Shown here: positions 5,427 to 7,948 of the stretch, piece after piece
Layout: each line of letters starts with the position of its first letter
Numbering within the stretch: position 1 is the stretch's first letter
Position numbers and translations under genes: made by a program
Notes under the pieces: model-generated
What the model was told of the DNA's origin: nothing
Seen by the model: only the letters and a program-made list of their open reading frames with translations
Database searches by the model: none
DNA from: JAXHUH01 sp034211175
Lineage (GTDB): Bacteria; Actinomycetota; Acidimicrobiia; Acidimicrobiales; CAIXPF01
DNA length: 7,948 bases
Direction: 5' to 3'
Assembly: GCA_034211175.1 (NCBI GenBank)
Contig: JAXHUH010000345.1
Span: 1-7,948 of the forward strand

Positions 5427-5440
5427 GGTCACCGGTGACC
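5427..5440. promoter_or_regulatory. 14-bp perfect palindrome over the crotonase start codon
   Basis: GGTCACCGGTGACC is a perfect palindrome that contains the GTG start (5435-5437) and the end of the G-rich ribosome binding site (GGGGG, 5424-5428). As DNA it could be an operator. As RNA it can fold into a 5-bp stem with a CCGG loop, hiding the start codon. Confidence 0.5.
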
Positions 5441-6229
5441 GACGAGCTGCTCTACTCGGTCGACGATCACGTCGCGACGATCACGTTCAACCGGCCCGAC
5501 CGGATGAACACGATCTCCATGACGATGCTCGATGCGCTGTCGGCCAGGCTGCGCGAGGCCGACCTCGACCGCGACGTGCGCGCCATCGTGATCACCGGCA
5601 ACGGCCGGGCGTGGTGCGCCGGCCTCGACGTCGCCGAGAGCGCCTCGGGCAAGGGCATCGGCTCGGGCACGGTGAGCGCCAGCGCCGGTGAGCTCGACCT
5701 CGCCTCGGCACCGCCGGTCGTGCTCCACAAGATCGACACGCCGACGATCGCCGCGCTCAACGGCGGCGCCGCCGGCTACGGCCTCGACCTGGCCCTCGGC
5801 TGCGACCTGCGGATCGCGGCGGCGAACGCCAAGCTGTCGTTCGCGTTCGCCGCCCGTGGCGTGCTCCCCGAGAGCGGCGGCACGTGGCTGCTGCCCCGCC
5901 TCATCGGCCTGTCGAAGGCCGCCGAGCTGCTCTACACCGCCCGCACGCTGACCGCGGCGCAGGCCGAGGAGCTGGGCCTGGTGAACCAGGTCGTCGAGCC
6001 GGGTGAGCTGGCCGACGCCACCAAGCAGCTGTCGGCCGAGATCGCGGCCAACGCGCCGCTCGCCGTGCGGGCCGCCAAGCGCATGCTGCGCCACGGCGCC
6101 ACCGAGGACCTCGAGGACCACGTCCAGCGCCAGTTCCTCGCCCTGCTCCCGCTGTTCCAGACCGCGGACTTCCGTGAGGGCCTCACCTCGTTCCTCGAGA
6201 AGCGGCCGCCGCACTTCGAGGGGCGGTGA
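5435..6229 (+). CDS. Crotonase-superfamily enoyl-CoA hydratase/isomerase (264 aa)
   Basis: This has the crotonase fold, acting on acyl-CoA thioesters. Motifs in order: HVATITFNRPDRMN (residues 12-25), the first oxyanion-hole segment AWCAGLDV (59-66), the second oxyanion-hole helix NGGAAGYGLDLALGCD (109-124), RGVLPESGGTWLLPRLIG (141-158) and the C-terminal helices through 264. Length is normal. Aligned by hand with rat mitochondrial enoyl-CoA hydratase, the catalytic E144 position is D118 and the E164 position is F138. The usual hydratase Glu pair is therefore missing. E146 in PESGG lies in the stretch where isomerase-type members such as PaaG-like enzymes carry an acidic residue. An isomerase is thus more likely than a plain hydratase. 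The start is GTG 5435 after a GGGGG tract and inside a palindrome. It is the first gene of the rightward operon and is coupled to the FAH-family gene. Confidence 0.93.
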   Translation: MTDELLYSVDDHVATITFNRPDRMNTISMTMLDALSARLREADLDRDVRAIVITGNGRAWCAGLDVAESASGKGIGSGTVSASAGELDLASAPPVVLHKIDTPTIAALNGGAAGYGLDLALGCDLRIAAANAKLSFAFAARGVLPESGGTWLLPRLIGLSKAAELLYTARTLTAAQAEELGLVNQVVEPGELADATKQLSAEIAANAPLAVRAAKRMLRHGATEDLEDHVQRQFLALLPLFQTADFREGLTSFLEKRPPHFEGR

Positions 6230-6240
6230 TGCGCCCATGA
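6229..6240 (+). other. Three-codon mini-ORF bridging crotonase and FAH genes
   Basis: ATG CGC CCA TGA begins inside the crotonase stop (TGATG, 6227-6231) and ends inside the FAH start (ATGA, 6237-6240). GAGGGG (6218-6223) sits 5 nt before its ATG but 13 nt before the FAH ATG, so the ribosome binding site is better placed for the mini-ORF. It may serve as a termination-reinitiation relay, or it may be chance in a tight junction. Confidence 0.4.
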
Positions 6241-7082
6241 CCTTCCGGCTGGCCAACGTCGAGGGTCGCGCCGCGCTGGTGCTCGGCACCGGCCTCTACG
6301 ACCTCCACCGCCACAGCGACGGTCGCATCGGGCCCGACCCGATGGCCGCCGTCATCCGTTTCGCCGAGCTCGGCGAGATCGCCGCCTCGCTCGAGGGCAC
6401 CGACGCCGACGCGGCGTTCGACCCCGAGCGCCTCCACCCGCCGGTGCCCCGCCCGCAGAAGGTGATCGGCATCGGGCTCAACTACCGCGACCACGCGGCG
6501 GAGGCCGGGCTCGACCTGCCCACCTCACCGTTGGTGTTCGCCAAGTTCCCGAGCTGCCTCGTCGGCCCTGAGCACGACATCACCCTCGCCGGCAGCCGCG
6601 ACGACTGGGAGGCCGAGCTCGTCGTCGTCATCGGCAAGGGCGGCCATCGCATCCCGGCGGCGAAGGCGTGGTCGCACGTCGCCGGGCTCACCGTCGGCCA
6701 GGACATCTCCGCCCGCGACGTCCAGTTCGCGGTGCCGCCGCCCCAGTTCACGCTGGGCAAGTCCTACGACACGTACGGGCCGGTCGGCCCGGTGATGGTG
6801 TCGGTCGACGCGTTCGAGCACCCCGAGGACCTGGCCATCAGCTGCGACGTCAACGGCGTCCGCCGCCAGACCAGCCGGACCTCGGAGATGATCTTCTCGG
6901 TGCCCGAGCTGATCGAGCACCTGTCGTCGGTGATGACGCTCGTGCCCGGTGACCTGATCTTCACCGGCACCCCGGCGGGTGTCGGCTCGGCCTCGAACGA
7001 GTACCTGAAGCCGGGCGACGTGATCACGACCACGATCGAGGGGATCGGCACGCTCACCAACCGGTGCGTGAGCCCCTGCTGA
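6237..7082 (+). CDS. Fumarylacetoacetate hydrolase (FAH)-family protein (281 aa)
   Basis: This belongs to the FAH superfamily of metal-dependent C-C hydrolases, decarboxylases and isomerases, such as acylpyruvases, fumarylpyruvate hydrolases and 2-hydroxyhepta-2,4-diene-1,7-dioate isomerase. Residues 1-70 form the small N-terminal part. The catalytic core follows with KVIGIGLNYRDHAAEAG (75-91), FAKFPSCLVGPEHDI (101-115), WEAELVVVIGKGG (124-136), VGQDISARDVQ (153-163), LGKSYDTYGPVGP (173-185) and GDLIFTGTPAGVG (238-250). E125, E127 and D156 are the expected metal ligands; H86 and K175 sit at known catalytic positions. All key residues are present. The ATG 6237 lies 7 bp after the crotonase stop. 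The neighbours suggest it cleaves or isomerises a dicarbonyl- or enol-type acid in a degradation pathway. The exact member of the family cannot be named. Confidence 0.93.
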   Translation: MTFRLANVEGRAALVLGTGLYDLHRHSDGRIGPDPMAAVIRFAELGEIAASLEGTDADAAFDPERLHPPVPRPQKVIGIGLNYRDHAAEAGLDLPTSPLVFAKFPSCLVGPEHDITLAGSRDDWEAELVVVIGKGGHRIPAAKAWSHVAGLTVGQDISARDVQFAVPPPQFTLGKSYDTYGPVGPVMVSVDAFEHPEDLAISCDVNGVRRQTSRTSEMIFSVPELIEHLSSVMTLVPGDLIFTGTPAGVGSASNEYLKPGDVITTTIEGIGTLTNRCVSPC

Positions 7083-7109
7083 CCCCCACCGCCGGTGATG
7101 TTCGGGGAC

Positions 7110-7133
7110 GCGACCGTTCGGGGGAACGGTCGC
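7110..7133 (+). terminator. Strong 10-bp hairpin after the FAH gene (terminator or attenuator candidate)
   Basis: GCGACCGTTC and GAACGGTCGC form a perfect 10-bp stem around a GGGG loop, 27 nt after the FAH stop. No T-run follows, so it is an atypical terminator of the kind often seen in very G+C-rich genomes. It could instead reduce read-through into the esterase gene or stabilise the upstream mRNA. Confidence 0.55.
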
Positions 7134-7193
7134 CCGGGGGCACCGGCAACCGACCGACCCGAGCACACCGTCCACCAGCCGACAGGCACCAAC

Positions 7194-7208
7194 GCCGGCC
7201 GGGCCGGC
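7194..7208 (+). other. Leader hairpin just upstream of the esterase ribosome binding site
   Basis: GCCGGC, a CGG loop and GCCGGC form a 6-bp stem that ends 5 nt before the Shine-Dalgarno GAGGGGGAG (7214-7222). It may affect translation of the esterase gene. In DNA this rich in G+C, a stem of this size could also be chance. Confidence 0.3.
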
Positions 7209-7213
7209 AAACC

Positions 7214-7222
7214 GAGGGGGAG
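7214..7222 (+). promoter_or_regulatory. Ribosome binding site of the carboxylesterase
   Basis: GAGGGGGAG lies 8 nt before ATG 7231 and fixes the start. The whole gap 7083-7230 contains no TA dinucleotide, so no TANNNT -10 box exists in it. The gene probably depends on read-through from the FAH operon or on a promoter inside that gene. Confidence 0.75.
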
Positions 7223-7230
7223 AAGACGAG

Positions 7231-7948
7231 ATGAGCGGACCGCTGGCCGAGACCGCCTACGGCACCGTCGAGGGCCGGGAGCGGCGGGGTGCGCAGCTCT
7301 TCGCCGGCATCCCCTACGCCGCGCCACCGGTCGGTGAGCGCCGGTTCCGGCCGCCGGAGGCGCCCGAGGCGTGGAGCGGGGTGCGCGAGTCCCGTCGGTT
7401 CGGGCCCGCCGCCCACCAGCCCGCCGGTGACGGGTTGCTCTCGTCGCCGCCGAAGCACGTCAGCGAGGACTGCCTCAGCCTCAACGTGGTCACGCCCGCC
7501 TGCGACGACGGCCGGCGGCCGGTGTTCGTGTGGGTCCACGGCGGCGGCTTCCGGACCGGCACCGGCGCCATCCCGTGGTACGACGGCTCGGGCTTCGCGT
7601 CCCGCGACGTCGTGGTCGTCACGATCAACTACCGGCTCGGTGCCCTCGGGTTCTGCCACCTCGAGTCGATCGACCCCGACCTCGCCGGTTCGGGCAACAA
7701 CGGCCTCGCCGACCAGCTCGCCGCGCTCCGCTGGGTGCGGGACAACATCGCCGCGTTCGGCGGCGACCCGACCAACGTCACCGTGGCCGGGGAGTCCGCC
7801 GGGGCGATGAGCGTTGCCTCGCTGTGCGGCTCACCCGCCTCCGCCGGCCTGTTCCGCCGGGCCGTCGCCCAGAGCGGCGCCGCGTCCCACGTGCTCACGG
7901 CCGACGCCGCGGCGGTGATCGCCGAGAAGTTCGTCGCCGAGCTCGGCG
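7231..7948 (+). CDS. Type-B carboxylesterase/lipase (alpha/beta hydrolase), cut by the right edge
   Basis: This is a carboxylesterase of the cholinesterase/type-B family, which hydrolyses carboxylic esters with a Ser-Glu/Asp-His triad. The 239 visible residues cover roughly the first half of a typical protein of about 500 aa. Motifs in order: FAGIPYAAPPVGERRF (residues 24-39), the family signature SEDCLSLNV (78-86), the oxyanion motif VHGGGF (102-107), NYRLGALGF (133-141), NGLADQLAALRWVRDNIAAF (157-176), FGGDP (176-180), and the nucleophile elbow GESAG (187-191) with S189. The acid and His of the triad would lie beyond the window. There is no signal peptide, so it is probably cytoplasmic. It lies 148 bp after the FAH gene on the same strand. 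It may release the acid that the CoA ligase then activates, but this link is inference. Confidence 0.95.
   Translation, partial: MSGPLAETAYGTVEGRERRGAQLFAGIPYAAPPVGERRFRPPEAPEAWSGVRESRRFGPAAHQPAGDGLLSSPPKHVSEDCLSLNVVTPACDDGRRPVFVWVHGGGFRTGTGAIPWYDGSGFASRDVVVVTINYRLGALGFCHLESIDPDLAGSGNNGLADQLAALRWVRDNIAAFGGDPTNVTVAGESAGAMSVASLCGSPASAGLFRRAVAQSGAASHVLTADAAAVIAEKFVAELG

Noticed and set aside
6003..6236. Extending the FAH-family protein upstream to 6003
   Set aside because: That part is the crotonase coding sequence read in another frame, rich in Arg, Ser and Pro. The family N-terminus fits ATG 6237.
5429..6289. Minus-strand reading frame of 286 codons
   Set aside because: It is antisense to the crotonase gene and has no recognisable motif. 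The composition (Arg, Gly, Glu and Val-Glu runs) is typical of an antisense shadow.
7289..7810. Plus-strand reading frame of 173 codons inside the esterase region
   Set aside because: It is a shifted frame of the carboxylesterase gene, which has the EDCL, HGGGF and GESAG motifs in the correct frame from 7231.

Overview
The window is G+C-rich DNA with strong G/C preference at third codon positions. It uses GTG starts and ATGA-type gene overlaps, and carries an FadD-type AMP ligase, VOC proteins and TANNNT-like -10 boxes. This fits a high-GC actinobacterium. Class Acidimicrobiia is my best guess, from style and not from a marker gene.

Layout. Positions 1-5203 read leftward on the minus strand. 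In transcription order they hold: a VIT/CCC1-type metal transporter (5203-4424), a small VOC protein (4344-3883), an ECF-type sigma factor (about 3833-3249), a second VOC protein paralogous to the first (3256-2645), an acyl-CoA synthetase (2556-949), a larger glyoxalase-like VOC protein (952-155), and the start of an unrecognised gene leaving the left edge (144-<1). Positions 5435-7948 read rightward: a crotonase-superfamily protein (5435-6229), a fumarylacetoacetate-hydrolase-family protein (6237-7082) and a type-B carboxylesterase cut by the right edge (7231->7948). The 231-bp divergent region 5204-5434 holds candidate promoters for both directions, two perfect palindromes and an array with an exact 23-bp period. 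No tRNA, rRNA, CRISPR array or intact mobile element is visible.

How the genes may work together. The ligase and its translationally coupled VOC partner on one side, and the crotonase, FAH-family hydrolase and esterase on the other, look like parts of a catabolic module: ester hydrolysis, CoA activation, double-bond isomerisation or hydration, and cleavage or isomerisation of a dicarbonyl-type intermediate. The substrate cannot be read from the sequence. The ECF sigma lies between two paralogous VOC genes and overlaps one of them, with no visible anti-sigma gene. That is the most distinctive gene arrangement here. The most unusual DNA signals are a perfect 30-bp palindrome at positions 1-30, the 23-bp repeat array, a palindrome over the crotonase start codon, and a three-codon mini-ORF bridging the crotonase and FAH genes. 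I do not see a clearly new multi-gene system; the sigma-VOC arrangement is the best candidate for follow-up.
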